From contig NZ_JANFLS010000002.1 in assembly GCF_024385465.1 (NCBI RefSeq), positions 558,001 through 622,000 of the forward strand: 64,000 bases of DNA, in the 5' to 3' direction. Shown here piece after piece: positions 53,618 to 61,685 of this stretch. Position 1 is the first letter of the stretch, and the number at the start of each line of letters is the position of its first letter. The notes below the pieces were generated by a model that ran no database searches, had not been told where the DNA came from, and saw nothing but the letters and a program-made list of their open reading frames with translations. The DNA comes from Arthrobacter sp. zg-Y844 (GTDB lineage: Bacteria; Actinomycetota; Actinomycetes; Actinomycetales; Micrococcaceae). Both the position numbers and the translations under genes were made by a program.

Positions 53618-54621
53618 GGGGCGCTCCCGCTCTCCAGCGGTTCCAGCGGTTCCGGTGCGGGGCGGTCCTGTCCGGCCAGCAGCGCGTACACCTCGGCGGG
53701 GGTGGGCATTGCGTCGGCGCAGGACAGCCGTGAAGCGACGATGGCGCCGGCCGCGTTCGCGTAGTCGAGCACGGCAGCCAGCGGCCAGCCGGACAGCAGT
53801 CCGTGGCAGAACGCCCCGCCGAACGCGTCTCCGGCGCCCAGCCCGTTCACGGTCTCCACCCGGAACGGTGCCGAGACAACGCGTTCGGTGCCGGTTTTGG
53901 CAAGTACCCCTTCCGCCCCGAGCTTGACGACGGCGATGCCCACCCCGGCGGCGAGCAGCCGTTCCGCCTGTTCATCCGGGCTTCCCGCCCCCACGGCCAC
54001 CGCGCATTCCGCCTCGTTGCCAATGGCGACATTCACGTGGGGCAGGATGCGGGACACCTGTTCCGCGGCCTCCGCTTCGCTGTCCCAGAACATCGGCCGG
54101 TAGTCCAGGTCCAGCACCGTATACCGGCCGGGCGGAAGCTCTTCCCGCGGCCGGGCCCGGTGCGCTGCCAGATGGGCGGACCGGCTCGGTTCCTGGCACA
54201 GACCGGTCACGGTGGACCAGAAAATCCCGGCGTCCCGGATAGCGTCGAAATTGAGGCTCCCGGCCTCAATCTGCAGGTCGGGAGCGGTGGGAAAGCGGCC
54301 GTAGAAGTACAGCGGGAAGGAGTCCGGCGGCATGATGGCGCAGAACGTTGCCGGCGTCTGCAGCCCGGGTACTCCGGTGACGAAGCCGTCATCCACCCCG
54401 AACTTCCGCAGCTCCCGGTGAAGGTATTCGCCGAAGGGGTCCTCTCCGGTGCGGGTGATGATGCCGCTGCGCCGGCCGTGCCGGGCGGCGGCAACTGCGA
54501 CGTTGGACGGCGAGCCGCCCAGATACTTGCCGAAGCCGGTCACGTCCTCCAGCGGCACGCCGATGATATCGGGATAGATGTCAACGCTGATGCGTCCCAT
54601 TGCCAGCACTTCGTGAACCAC
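53614..54621 (-). CDS. iolC: 5-dehydro-2-deoxygluconokinase
   Basis: A 335-residue PfkB-type kinase that phosphorylates 2-deoxy-5-keto-gluconate, the fifth step. The substrate motif KYLGGSPSNVAVA is at about 32-44 and the catalytic GAGDAFGGAF at 263-272 with Asp 265; both match IolC closely. The start is a GTG at 54621, 54609 or the ATG at 54600; the first keeps the V-H-E-V-L-A-M-G-R lead that the family has. It is the first gene of the main iol operon and overlaps the next gene by four bases. Three operator-like motifs lie upstream. Confidence 0.9.
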   Translation of the reverse strand: MVHEVLAMGRISVDIYPDIIGVPLEDVTGFGKYLGGSPSNVAVAAARHGRRSGIITRTGEDPFGEYLHRELRKFGVDDGFVTGVPGLQTPATFCAIMPPDSFPLYFYGRFPTAPDLQIEAGSLNFDAIRDAGIFWSTVTGLCQEPSRSAHLAAHRARPREELPPGRYTVLDLDYRPMFWDSEAEAAEQVSRILPHVNVAIGNEAECAVAVGAGSPDEQAERLLAAGVGIAVVKLGAEGVLAKTGTERVVSAPFRVETVNGLGAGDAFGGAFCHGLLSGWPLAAVLDYANAAGAIVASRLSCADAMPTPAEVYALLAGQDRPAPEPLEPLESGSAP

Positions 54622-54712
54622 GGGTGGATCACCGGCCTTCCTGTTCCCGCAGGCAGGCCCTGCGGCCGCCTCGGAGTGATCAGAACCACAGGCACCACTG
54701 TGCGCCCGAAAG

Positions 54713-54742
54713 TTTGTCCTGTCAAAGGTTTGTGCTGACAAA
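54713..54742 (-). promoter_or_regulatory. two adjacent IolR-type operators and -35 box of the iolC operon
   Basis: TTTGTCCTGTCAAA (54713-54726) and TTTGTGCTGACAAA (54729-54742) lie two bases apart; the second is a near-perfect palindrome. On the minus strand the first contains TTGACA (54725-54720), a consensus -35 box that a bound repressor would cover. The -10 box is less clear (CACAGT at 17-base spacing). The rest of the 299-base gap 54622-54920 holds the third site and nothing else I can name. Confidence 0.65.
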
Positions 54743-54820
54743 TCGTGGAATACGGGCCAGAGAAGCGAAAGAGCAGGTATACGCGTGCGCAGGCAGCAGG
54801 CTACTCCTTGGCTGGCGCAG

Positions 54821-54833
54821 ATTGTCCTGTCAT
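54821..54833. promoter_or_regulatory. third IolR-type operator upstream of iolC
   Basis: ATTGTCCTGTCAT (54821-54833) repeats the TTGTCCTGTCA motif about 100 bases upstream of the other pair, a distance compatible with repressor looping. It is also 88 bases before the exonuclease gene on the other strand. Confidence 0.55.
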
Positions 54834-54920
54834 ACGCGTTGGAGTCCTCGACTCCGAAGGCTGGGAATACGGCACCTTGGGCGCTGCCCCTCACGGCATG
54901 ATCCGTGCGAGGATCGGCCT

Positions 54921-55859
54921 ATGACCCAGCGCCTGATGCTCCTCGACTCCGCGTCACTTTACTTCCGTGCCTTCTACGGCGTCCCCGACAGCATCCGCCG
55001 GTCCGACGGTACGCCGGTGAACGCCGTGCGCGGCCTGCTGGACATGATCGCCAGGCTCACCACCGACTACGAGGCCACGCACCTGATCGCCTGCTGGGAT
55101 GACGACTGGCGGCCGCAGTGGCGGGTGGACCTGCTGCCCACGTACAAGGCGCACCGGGTGGCCGAAGAAGTGAGTGGGAACCCCGACGTCGAAACGGTTC
55201 CGGATCCCCTTGAGGCCCAGATCCCGATGATCCGCCGCACGCTCGAGCTGGCGGGCATCGCCGTCGTCGGCGCTGCGGAACACGAGGCCGACGACGTGAT
55301 CGGCACCTACGCATCCACCGCGTCCATGCCGGTGGACGTGGTGACCGGGGACCGGGACCTGTTCCAGGTGATCAACGACGAGAGGGACGTCCGCGTGATC
55401 TACACGGCCCGCGGCATGAAGAACCTGGACGTGATGACCGATGCGTCAATGGTGGCGAAATACCAGGTGCTGCCCGAGCAGTACGCGGACTATGCGACCC
55501 TGCGCGGCGACGCGTCCGACGGATTGCCCGGCGTCTCCGGAATCGGCGAGAAGACGGCGGCGTCGCTGCTGGCCGAGTACGGCACCCTGGATTCGCTGCT
55601 GGCCGCCGCGCAGGACCCGGACAGCGGCCTCTCGTCGCCGGTGCGGTCCAAGCTCGCCAAGGCCGCGGACTATCTGGCGGTTGCACCGAAGGTGGTGAAG
55701 GTGGTGCGGGACCTCGAGCTGCCCACCCCGGTAAAGGCCGGCGCCGAGCTGCACACGATCACCGGCGGGGAGCGCGCGGAACTGGAGCGGCTCGCCAAGG
55801 ACTGGAACCTTGGCAGGTCCGTGAAGCGACTGCTGGACGCTTTCGACCGCTACGCGTAG
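54921..55859 (+). CDS. 5'-3' exonuclease (PolA N-terminal domain-like)
   Basis: A 312-residue FEN-type nuclease equal to the 5'-3' exonuclease domain of DNA polymerase I but without the polymerase. The acidic metal ligands are visible in LLDSASLYFRAF, ACWDDDWR, EHEADDVIGTYA and VVTGDRDLFQV, and the helix-hairpin DNA-binding part is LRGDASDGLPGVSGIGEKTA. Such free-standing copies are usual in actinomycetes and may process Okazaki fragments or recombination flaps. The ATG at 54921 has GAGG eight bases before it; the longer open frame is rejected because it crosses the iolC promoter. It is not part of the iol island. Confidence 0.92.
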   Translation: MTQRLMLLDSASLYFRAFYGVPDSIRRSDGTPVNAVRGLLDMIARLTTDYEATHLIACWDDDWRPQWRVDLLPTYKAHRVAEEVSGNPDVETVPDPLEAQIPMIRRTLELAGIAVVGAAEHEADDVIGTYASTASMPVDVVTGDRDLFQVINDERDVRVIYTARGMKNLDVMTDASMVAKYQVLPEQYADYATLRGDASDGLPGVSGIGEKTAASLLAEYGTLDSLLAAAQDPDSGLSSPVRSKLAKAADYLAVAPKVVKVVRDLELPTPVKAGAELHTITGGERAELERLAKDWNLGRSVKRLLDAFDRYA

Positions 55860-55876
55860 GCGGCGCCGCAAAACAA

Positions 55877-55906
55877 AACACCCCCGGTCCGAAGACCGGG
55901 GGTGTT
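55877..55906 (-). terminator. terminator of the tRNA-Leu gene
   Basis: Perfect 13-bp stem (ACACCCCCGGTC core) with a 4-base loop. On the minus strand it follows the tRNA by 13 bases and leads into TTTGTTTTG, a good U tract. It can also serve the exonuclease gene on the plus strand, 17 bases after its stop. Confidence 0.85.
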
Positions 55907-55919
55907 CAACTGCAGCAAA

Positions 55920-56004
55920 TGGTGCCCGAAGTGGGACTCGAACCCACACACCTCTCGATACTGCATTTTGAGTGCAGCGCGTCTGCCAATTCCGCCATTC
56001 GGGC
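55920..56004 (-). tRNA. tRNA-Leu (anticodon CAA)
   Basis: Minus-strand sequence folds as a class II tRNA: acceptor GCCCGAA pairs with TTCGGGC, followed by discriminator A and an encoded CCA (55920-55922). The anticodon loop CTCAAAA has CAA, reading the Leu codon UUG. A long variable arm (TATCGAGAGGTG) and the T loop TTCGAGT are present. Length is 85 bases with the CCA. A strong terminator follows. Confidence 0.95.
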
Positions 56005-56128
56005 GTGCCCTGCGTCACGAAGCACGAGTACTTACCGTGTTGAGCGCAAAACTACTCTACATGCGGATACGCTGATTGTGTGAACTGCCGGTCTGCCGGC
56101 GGGAGAGACCGTATCTGAGGAGCCATCT

Positions 56129-56770
56129 GTGTCTGAGTCCACCGAGTCCGCGCCCGCCGCGTCGACCCACGCTGCGTCTGCCAACACGCCGTCCAACACC
56201 CCGGCCCGCCGTGTACTCGTCGCCGAAGACGAGACCCTGATCCGCCTGGACATTGTCGAGATCCTCACCGGTGAGGGTTACGACGTCGTCGGCGAGGCCG
56301 ACAACGGTGAGAAGGCCGTCCAGCTGGCCAACGAGCTGAAGCCGGACCTGGTGCTGATGGACGTCAAGATGCCGCTGATGGACGGCATTACCGCTGCCGA
56401 GCAGATCGTCAAGGCACGCATTGCCCCGGTGGTGCTGCTGACCGCGTTCAGCCAGAAGGAACTGGTGGAGCGTGCGCGCGAGGCCGGTGCCATGGCCTAT
56501 GTGGTCAAGCCCTTCACCCCCGCGGACCTGATTCCCGCCATCGAGATTGCCCTCTCCCGCCACGAGGAGATCAAGGCCCTCGAAGCCGAGGTCACCGATC
56601 TGAAGGAACAGTTCGCCACCCGCAAGCTGGTGGAGCGCGCCAAGTCGCTGCTGACCACCAAGATGGGCCTCACCGAGCCCGAGGCCTTCCGCTGGATCCA
56701 GAAGACGTCGATGGACCGCCGCCTGAGCATGCGCGAGGTTGCCGAGACCATCATCAACCAGGTGAACTGA
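56129..56770 (+). CDS. pdtaR: ANTAR domain response regulator (PdtaR-like)
   Basis: A 213-residue response regulator with an RNA-binding output domain. After a Ser/Ala/Thr-rich lead of about 27 residues comes the receiver domain: acidic pocket VAEDE (Asp 34), phosphorylated Asp 78 in LVLMDVKMP and Lys in YVVKPF. The ANTAR domain fills about 150-213 (LVERAKSLLTTKMGLTEPEAFRWIQ). PdtaR-type proteins bind structured mRNA leaders to prevent termination. The GTG at 56129 follows AGGAG by six bases. The cognate histidine kinase is not in the window. Neighbouring pyk is typical of actinomycetes with this gene. Confidence 0.92.
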   Translation: MSESTESAPAASTHAASANTPSNTPARRVLVAEDETLIRLDIVEILTGEGYDVVGEADNGEKAVQLANELKPDLVLMDVKMPLMDGITAAEQIVKARIAPVVLLTAFSQKELVERAREAGAMAYVVKPFTPADLIPAIEIALSRHEEIKALEAEVTDLKEQFATRKLVERAKSLLTTKMGLTEPEAFRWIQKTSMDRRLSMREVAETIINQVN

Positions 56771-56811
56771 CACCTACTCCCCCGCAGGAACCAACACCAA
56801 CGCAGGAACCA

Positions 56812-56853
56812 AAAAGGAAAGGTCCCGTCCAACCGGACGGGACCTTTCCTTTT
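56812..56853. terminator. bidirectional terminator between pdtaR and pyk
   Basis: Perfect 19-bp inverted repeat (56812-56830 and 56835-56853) with AACC loop. The arms start with four A and end with four T, so it works in both directions for the two convergent genes. Confidence 0.92.
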
Positions 56854-56873
56854 AGTGCAGGGAAACGGGGAAC

Positions 56874-58385
56874 CTAGATGGCCTTGGCCTGGCCCTTCTT
56901 GCTTTCCTTGATCGGCCACGGACCGACCTTTTCCTTGACGCGCTCCTGGCCGTCAGCACGCTGGCCTGCGTCGGCAATGTCACCGACGCGGTGCACCTTG
57001 ATGCTGTTGGTCGAGCCGGCCTGTCCGGGAGGCGAACCGGCAGCAATGACCACCAGGTCGTCGTCTTCCACCAGGCCCTCTTCGAGCAGGGTGCGGTCCA
57101 CCTGTGCGGTCATCTGGTCGGTGTGCTCGGCGAACTCCACGAGCATGGGTGCCACGCCCCAGAACAGGGTCATGTAGCGGTAGGTCTCCTCCACGGGGGT
57201 GAAGGCGAACACCGGCTTGGACGGGCGCAGGCGGGACAGGCGGCGGGCGGAGTCGCCGGACTGGGTGAAGGTACAGATGTACTTGGCATCCAGCTGGTCG
57301 GAGATTTCCACCGCGGCGCGGGTGATGGCGCCGCCGCGGGTCCGCGGCTTGGAGCCCAGCGGGGGAACACGGTTCAGGCCGTGCTTTTCGGTGGACTCGA
57401 TGATGCGGGCCATGGTTTCGACGGTTTCGATGGCGTACGTGCCCACCGAGGTTTCGCCGGAGAGCATCACTGCGTCCGCGCCGTCGAGCACGGCGTTGGC
57501 GCAGTCGGAGGCCTCGGCGCGGGTCGGGCGGGGGTTGTCGATCATGGATTCGAGCACCTGGGTGGCCACGATCACGGGCTTGGCCCAGCGGCGTGCCAGC
57601 TCAATGGCGTTCTTCTGCACGATCGGAACCTCTTCGAGCGGCAGTTCGACGCCGAGGTCACCGCGGGCAACCATGATGGAGTCGAACGCGTCGATGATCT
57701 CTTCGAGGTTCTCCACGGCCTGCGGCTTTTCGATCTTGGCGATGACCGGCACGCGGCGGCCTTCCTCGTCCATGATCTCGTGCACGCGGGAAATGTCGCC
57801 GGCGTTGCGGACGAAGGAGAGGGCAACCATGTCGACGCCGCGGCGCATGGCCCAGCGGAGGTCGTCCTCATCCTTTTCGCTCAGTGCCGGAACGTTGACG
57901 GCAACACCGGGCAGGTTGATGCCCTTGTTGTTGGACACCTTGCCCGGTACTACTACCTCGGTGACAACGGTGTTGGCAGTTACCTCTACGGCACGCAGCT
58001 TGACCTTGCCGTCGTCGATCAGCAGGAAGTCGCCCGCGTTCACGTCGCCGGGCAGGCCCTTGTACGTGGTGGAGCAGATTTCCTTGGTGCCGGGAATGTC
58101 ATCGGTGGTGATGGTGAAGGTATCGCCCACGTTCAGGAAGTGGGGTTCCTCGGTGAACCGGCCGAGCCGGATCTTGGGGCCCTGGAGGTCGGCGAAGATG
58201 CCTACGGGCATCCCCAGCTCGGCGGAGGCCTTGCGCACGTTTTCATACGTGGCGTTGTGTACGGAGTGGTCGCCGTGGCTCATATTCATACGGGCGACGT
58301 TCACGCCCGCGCGAAGAACCGCTACGGTATTTTCATAGCTGGCGATCGCTGGTCCAAATGTGGCAACAATCTTTGCGCGTCTCAT
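56874..58385 (-). CDS. pyk: pyruvate kinase
   Basis: A 503-residue pyruvate kinase, making pyruvate and ATP from phosphoenolpyruvate at the end of glycolysis. The start RRAKIVATFGPA, the segment NMSHGDHSVH, the catalytic strand AKIEKPQAVENL (Lys that bears the phosphate in the transition state), the metal site VARGDLGVELP and the ATQVLESMI helix are all intact, and the carboxy-terminal regulatory domain ends with the usual GSTNSIKVHRVGD. The extra 25 or so carboxy residues (ending in Lys-rich KKGQAKAI) are longer than in many relatives. It is a single gene ending at the strong terminator shared with pdtaR. Confidence 0.96.
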   Translation of the reverse strand: MRRAKIVATFGPAIASYENTVAVLRAGVNVARMNMSHGDHSVHNATYENVRKASAELGMPVGIFADLQGPKIRLGRFTEEPHFLNVGDTFTITTDDIPGTKEICSTTYKGLPGDVNAGDFLLIDDGKVKLRAVEVTANTVVTEVVVPGKVSNNKGINLPGVAVNVPALSEKDEDDLRWAMRRGVDMVALSFVRNAGDISRVHEIMDEEGRRVPVIAKIEKPQAVENLEEIIDAFDSIMVARGDLGVELPLEEVPIVQKNAIELARRWAKPVIVATQVLESMIDNPRPTRAEASDCANAVLDGADAVMLSGETSVGTYAIETVETMARIIESTEKHGLNRVPPLGSKPRTRGGAITRAAVEISDQLDAKYICTFTQSGDSARRLSRLRPSKPVFAFTPVEETYRYMTLFWGVAPMLVEFAEHTDQMTAQVDRTLLEEGLVEDDDLVVIAAGSPPGQAGSTNSIKVHRVGDIADAGQRADGQERVKEKVGPWPIKESKKGQAKAI

Positions 58386-58504
58386 ACTTCTAGCCTAGTC
58401 TCCCTTGCCAGTTTGCGCATGGGAGCGGGCCGCGTGGCCACCCGGATCCTGCACCTCGGAAGCCGTGGTAGGCGGCTTTTTGCCCCGCCGCCAGAGGAAG
58501 TGCG

Positions 58505-58591
58505 TGCACAGATTCCCATAAAGCGGGTATATCGAGCGGCTCCGACCTAGGGGCAGCTGGAAAACGTTCCAGGAGAATGGGAATCTGTGCA
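58505..58591. repeat. 87-base element bounded by 15-bp perfect inverted repeats
   Basis: TGCACAGATTCCCAT (58505-58519) and its exact complement (58577-58591) flank 57 bases that include a smaller hairpin, CTGGAA-AACG-TTCCAG (58557-58572). The element lies in the 221-base gap downstream of the exporter operon and upstream of pyk. It may be a terminator with a branched stem or a small mobile or dispersed element. No gene fits inside. Confidence 0.7.
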
Positions 58592-58606
58592 GGCGTCCCG
58601 CCCGGT

Positions 58607-59371
58607 TCAGCCCACCCGACGCCGGTAGACGGCTGTCGCGACGGCGTAGCCCACACCCAGGATGCCGGCCAGCCAGAGAAGCGCGACCCAGAAATCGCTG
58701 CCGACGGGCTCCCGGGCAAGCAATGCCCGGAGGGTGTCCACGATGGAAGTCACTGGCTGGTTCTCGGCAAACCACGCCACCGGGCCGGGCATGGTGCTGG
58801 TGGGCACAAATGCCGAGCTGATGAACGGCAGGAAAATCAGCGGGTAACTGAACGCACTCGCGCCCTCCACTGTCTTTGCGCCCAGCCCGGCGATCACGGC
58901 CAGCCACGTCAGGGCAAGGGTGAACAAGACGAGGATCCCGACGACGGCGAGCCACGCAGCCGGCGACGCACCGGAGCGGAAGCCCGCAATCAGGGCCACG
59001 CCGACAACGAGCACGAGCGAGGCCAGGTTGGCGGTCACGGAGGTAAGGACGTGTGCCCAGAGCACACCCGAGCGGGCAATGGGCATGGACTGGAAGCGTT
59101 CGAAGATTCCTCCCTGCCGGTCGAGGAACAACCGGTAGGCGGTGTAGGCCACGCCGGAGGCAACCGTGATCAGCAGGATGCCGGGCAGCGTGTAGTTGAT
59201 GTAGGACTCCCCCGATCCGGTGCTGATTGCTCCGCCGAACACGTACACAAACATCAGCATCAGTGCGACCGGCGTAACCGCCGTCGTAATGATCGTGTCC
59301 GGGCTGCGGAGGACGTGGCGCAGGGAGCGTCCCGTGAGGGCGGCAGTGTCATGAAACGTCTGGGTGGTCAT
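58607..59371 (-). CDS. ABC-2 type permease, DrrB-like
   Basis: A 254-residue membrane protein with about six hydrophobic segments in the ABC-2 exporter plan, close to DrrB (daunorubicin resistance) permeases: amino part RSLRHVLRSPDTIITTAVTP in pieces, the long cytoplasmic part with ERFQSMPIARSGVLWAHV (coupling helix) and the loop FISSAFVPTSTMPGP before the last helices. With the ATPase it should export a lipophilic compound. Its ATG at 59371 overlaps the ATPase stop by four bases (ATGA). It is the last gene of the padR operon. Confidence 0.88.
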   Translation of the reverse strand: MTTQTFHDTAALTGRSLRHVLRSPDTIITTAVTPVALMLMFVYVFGGAISTGSGESYINYTLPGILLITVASGVAYTAYRLFLDRQGGIFERFQSMPIARSGVLWAHVLTSVTANLASLVLVVGVALIAGFRSGASPAAWLAVVGILVLFTLALTWLAVIAGLGAKTVEGASAFSYPLIFLPFISSAFVPTSTMPGPVAWFAENQPVTSIVDTLRALLAREPVGSDFWVALLWLAGILGVGYAVATAVYRRRVG

Positions 59372-60195
59372 CGGTTTCCCTCTTTCTGCTGCGCCGGGGG
59401 AAGTCCCTCCTTCGGCGCGGTGCCGTCACCGGTATCGCCGGTGAGGGCGAGGAAGACGTCCTCGAGGGACGGCTGTTTAGTGATGTATTCGGCCTTTGCC
59501 GGCGGAAGGAGCTGCTGCAGTTCAACCAGGGTTCCGTTTTGGATGATGACGCCCCGGTGCAGGATCCCGATCCGGTCCGCAAGCTGCTCCGCCTCGTCGA
59601 GGTACTGCGTGGTGAGCAGCACCGTCGTGCCGCCGTCGGCAAGCTCCCGGATGGTCTGCCATACCTCGTTGCGTGCCTGCGGATCCAGGCCCGCCGTCGG
59701 CTCGTCGAGGAAGATGATTTTCGGATCCCCGACCAGGCTCATGGCGATATCGAGCCGGCGGCGCATACCGCCGGAGTACGCCCCCGCCTTCCGGCTCCCC
59801 GCGTCGGTGAGCGCAAAACGGGCCAGCATGTCATCCGCTACCGCGCCCGGATTCTTCCGGTGGCGGAGCTTCGCGATGAGGACCAGGTTCTCGCGGCCTG
59901 TCAGCACTTCATCAATGGCAGTAAATTGGCCGGTCAGGCTGATCGATCGTCGCACTTCACCCGGGTGGGCTGCGACGTCGTGCCCGTCCACCGCTGCGGT
60001 GCCGGCGTCGGCCTTCAGCAGCGTTGAAAGGATTCGCACCAGCGTTGTCTTGCCCGCTCCGTTGGAGCCCAGCAGGGCGAAGATACTGCCGGCATTCACC
60101 TCAAAGTCAACGCCGGACAACACCTGCAGATCCCGAAAGGACTTCTCGATGCCCTGTACCCGGATGGCGGGTTCGAGGGTTTGGTCGGTATGCAT
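59368..60195 (-). CDS. ABC exporter ATP-binding protein, DrrA-like
   Basis: A 275-residue ATPase: Walker A GSNGAGKTT, Q-loop LTGQF, signature YSGGMRRRLDIAMS, Walker B IIFLDEPTAGLD and the H-loop downstream; the order and the LDPQARNEVW helix fit DrrA-like antibiotic exporters. The carboxy-terminal extension of some 50 residues is common in that group. The ATG at 60195 is preferred over a longer frame since GGAG lies seven bases before it. The gene is between DUF1048 and the permease, with which it overlaps. The substrate is unknown. Confidence 0.9.
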   Translation of the reverse strand: MHTDQTLEPAIRVQGIEKSFRDLQVLSGVDFEVNAGSIFALLGSNGAGKTTLVRILSTLLKADAGTAAVDGHDVAAHPGEVRRSISLTGQFTAIDEVLTGRENLVLIAKLRHRKNPGAVADDMLARFALTDAGSRKAGAYSGGMRRRLDIAMSLVGDPKIIFLDEPTAGLDPQARNEVWQTIRELADGGTTVLLTTQYLDEAEQLADRIGILHRGVIIQNGTLVELQQLLPPAKAEYITKQPSLEDVFLALTGDTGDGTAPKEGLPPAQQKEGNR

Positions 60196-60218
60196 ATCCG
60201 GTCTCCAATCCGGTGTTT

Positions 60219-60581
60219 TTATACCTCTTCGTCGGACCGGTCGATGGTCTCGATAAGGCGCCTGCGCTCCTTGTCGATCCACTGGCCGTCCGCGTAATTC
60301 GCCATGAAGGCCTCCGCGAACTCCACCGGATCCTCTCCGACAATGCTGCGGACCGGAGTGCCGTCAACAGCGGCACGCTCCACCAGATCAACAAGGTCCT
60401 CGAGCATCTGGACGTAAACATCACCCTTCGCAATCGGTGCCGCGTACATGAAGTAGCGTTCGAGCCCGTCCATGGCCCTGCGGTATCCGGCGGGCAGCTG
60501 TTCCTTGCGCTGCTTGAACCGGCGCCAGCGCCTCTTTTCCTCCAGCGGTCCCGTGACCAGCTCTATCCATTTGGCGGTCAT
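60219..60581 (-). CDS. DUF1048 domain protein
   Basis: A 120-residue soluble protein of the DUF1048 family, seen with PadR regulators and DrrAB-like exporters in many Gram-positive bacteria. Family segments visible are EEKRRWRRFKQRKEQLP, the YRRAMDGLERYFMY helix and the ending GQWIDKERRRLIETI. Its role is unknown; some family members bind small molecules. It overlaps padR by four bases (ATGA) and is followed by the ATPase gene after 23 bases, so the four genes padR, DUF1048, drrA-like and drrB-like are one unit. Confidence 0.87.
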   Translation of the reverse strand: MTAKWIELVTGPLEEKRRWRRFKQRKEQLPAGYRRAMDGLERYFMYAAPIAKGDVYVQMLEDLVDLVERAAVDGTPVRSIVGEDPVEFAEAFMANYADGQWIDKERRRLIETIDRSDEEV

Positions 60582-60931
60582 GATGGGTCTCCTTCGTGCG
60601 GGTTCAGGGCGTGCTGCTGGAACTGTTCAATCCGGGAAGCCAGAAAGCTCCAGGTTCCCCAGAACTCATCGAGGTACTCGGAGCCCCGGGTGTTCAAGGT
60701 ATAGACCTTCCGCGGAGGCCCCTTTTCCGACGGAACCTTCTCGACGTCGACGAGTCCGCGTTTCTCGATCCGGACCAGGAGCGCATAGACGGTTCCCTCG
60801 GCAATCTCGGTGAAGCCCTGCTCACGCAGCCTGGCCGTGATGTCGTAGCCGTAGGCGGGTGAAACGGCGAGGATCCCCAGGATGATGCCTTCGAGGGTCC
60901 CCTTGAGCATCTCCGTCATCTGCTTGCCCAT
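60578..60931 (-). CDS. PadR family transcriptional regulator
   Basis: A 117-residue PadR repressor with a winged helix at about 10-85 (KGTLEGIILGILAVSPAYGYDI in pieces, then EIAEGTVYALLVRIEKRGLV and the wing PPRKVYTLNTRGSEYL) and a short carboxy helix for dimerisation. It heads the exporter operon. Two overlapping inverted repeats lie 21-61 bases upstream, so it probably represses the operon until a drug-like ligand binds. The ATG is at 60931. LmrR-like PadR proteins of this size often bind the substrate of the exporter they control. Confidence 0.9.
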   Translation of the reverse strand: MGKQMTEMLKGTLEGIILGILAVSPAYGYDITARLREQGFTEIAEGTVYALLVRIEKRGLVDVEKVPSEKGPPRKVYTLNTRGSEYLDEFWGTWSFLASRIEQFQQHALNPHEGDPS

Positions 60932-60951
60932 GGATGTTGCGCCTATCTACC

Positions 60952-60992
60952 TAGTGTTGCTAGCTACCAGTACACAGTAACACTAAGTACTG
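60952..60992 (-). promoter_or_regulatory. two overlapping inverted repeats upstream of padR
   Basis: TAGTGTT (60952-60958) and AACACTA (60979-60985) have 7-bp arms, and CAGTAC (60968-60973) and GTACTG (60987-60992) have 6-bp arms. Both are AT-rich compared with the surroundings and could be PadR operators. Confidence 0.55.
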
Positions 60993-61017
60993 TCGGGGCA
61001 AGGAGCTTCGGCAAAGA

Positions 61018-61055
61018 AAAAGCCCGGAGATCAACTAAGTGATCTCCGGGCTTTT
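61018..61055 (-). terminator. terminator downstream of the three-TM protein gene
   Basis: Perfect 16-bp inverted repeat (61018-61033 and 61040-61055) with a 6-base loop. On the minus strand it starts 18 bases after the stop of the 61073-61555 gene and is followed by TTTTTCTTT. Confidence 0.9.
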
Positions 61056-61072
61056 AGTGAAACGGTACTTAC

Positions 61073-61555
61073 CTACTGCTGGTGCGGGGCCGGGGGCGGC
61101 GGAGGGGTGAAACCGGCCGGGGCATTGGCGAATCCCGGATACTGGGGCGGCGCGGCCGCTCCCCCGTAGACCGGCGCCGTCGCTCCCCCGTAAGCCGGCG
61201 CGGGAACCGGCTTGGGGTTCAGCTCTTCCCCGATCCCGACCACCACGAAGGGCAGTCCTGCCTTGGAAAGATAGACGGGACGTGCCGTGCCGGCCAGCAA
61301 TATGAGCGAGAACGTCACTGCGTAGATGGGCAGGTCCCGGTAGACCACCAGGAACAGGCCCAAGCAGACTGCCAGCAGCATCGCTCCAACGAGCAGCGCC
61401 AATCCGACGAGGCCCTTGGGGCTGAAGCGGACCTCCATCCGGGGGCGCGCCGGGTGCCGTTTCAGTTGGCCGAGCTTCCTCAGATAGATCACGAGCACGG
61501 CGATCCCGAAGGTGACCACCGCCCCGATGACCAGCGATGCAATGGCAGTCCCCAT
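61073..61555 (-). CDS. three-TM membrane protein with Pro/Tyr-rich tail
   Basis: A 160-residue protein with about three hydrophobic segments (residues 3-26, about 50-73 and 77-93) and a low-complexity tail of about 45 residues rich in Pro, Ala, Gly and Tyr (two copies of YGGA, then PPPPPAPHQQ). I do not recognise a family. A short positively charged loop (RKLGQLKRHPARPR) lies between the first two segments. The ATG at 61555 follows AGGA; an ATG at 61573 has no ribosome binding site. It stands alone between terminators, so it has its own promoter. Confidence 0.7.
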   Translation of the reverse strand: MGTAIASLVIGAVVTFGIAVLVIYLRKLGQLKRHPARPRMEVRFSPKGLVGLALLVGAMLLAVCLGLFLVVYRDLPIYAVTFSLILLAGTARPVYLSKAGLPFVVVGIGEELNPKPVPAPAYGGATAPVYGGAAAPPQYPGFANAPAGFTPPPPPAPHQQ

Positions 61556-61636
61556 TTTCCTGTCCCCCAACATAAGTGTGCTTGTGTATGTGTGCACCGA
61601 CACCCTACCCGACTTCGCGGCAGGCACGGCGCAACA

Positions 61637-61672
61637 AAAGCAGGCGCCGGACGAGTCTCCGACGCCTGCTTT
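61637..61672 (-). terminator. terminator of the gltBD operon
   Basis: AAAGCAGGCG (61637-61646) and CGCCTGCTTT (61663-61672) are inverted, with a further 4-bp inner stem after one mismatch. On the minus strand a U tract (TTTTGTTG) follows. It lies 14 bases beyond the gltD stop. Confidence 0.85.
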
Positions 61673-61685
61673 GGTTACGCGGTTT

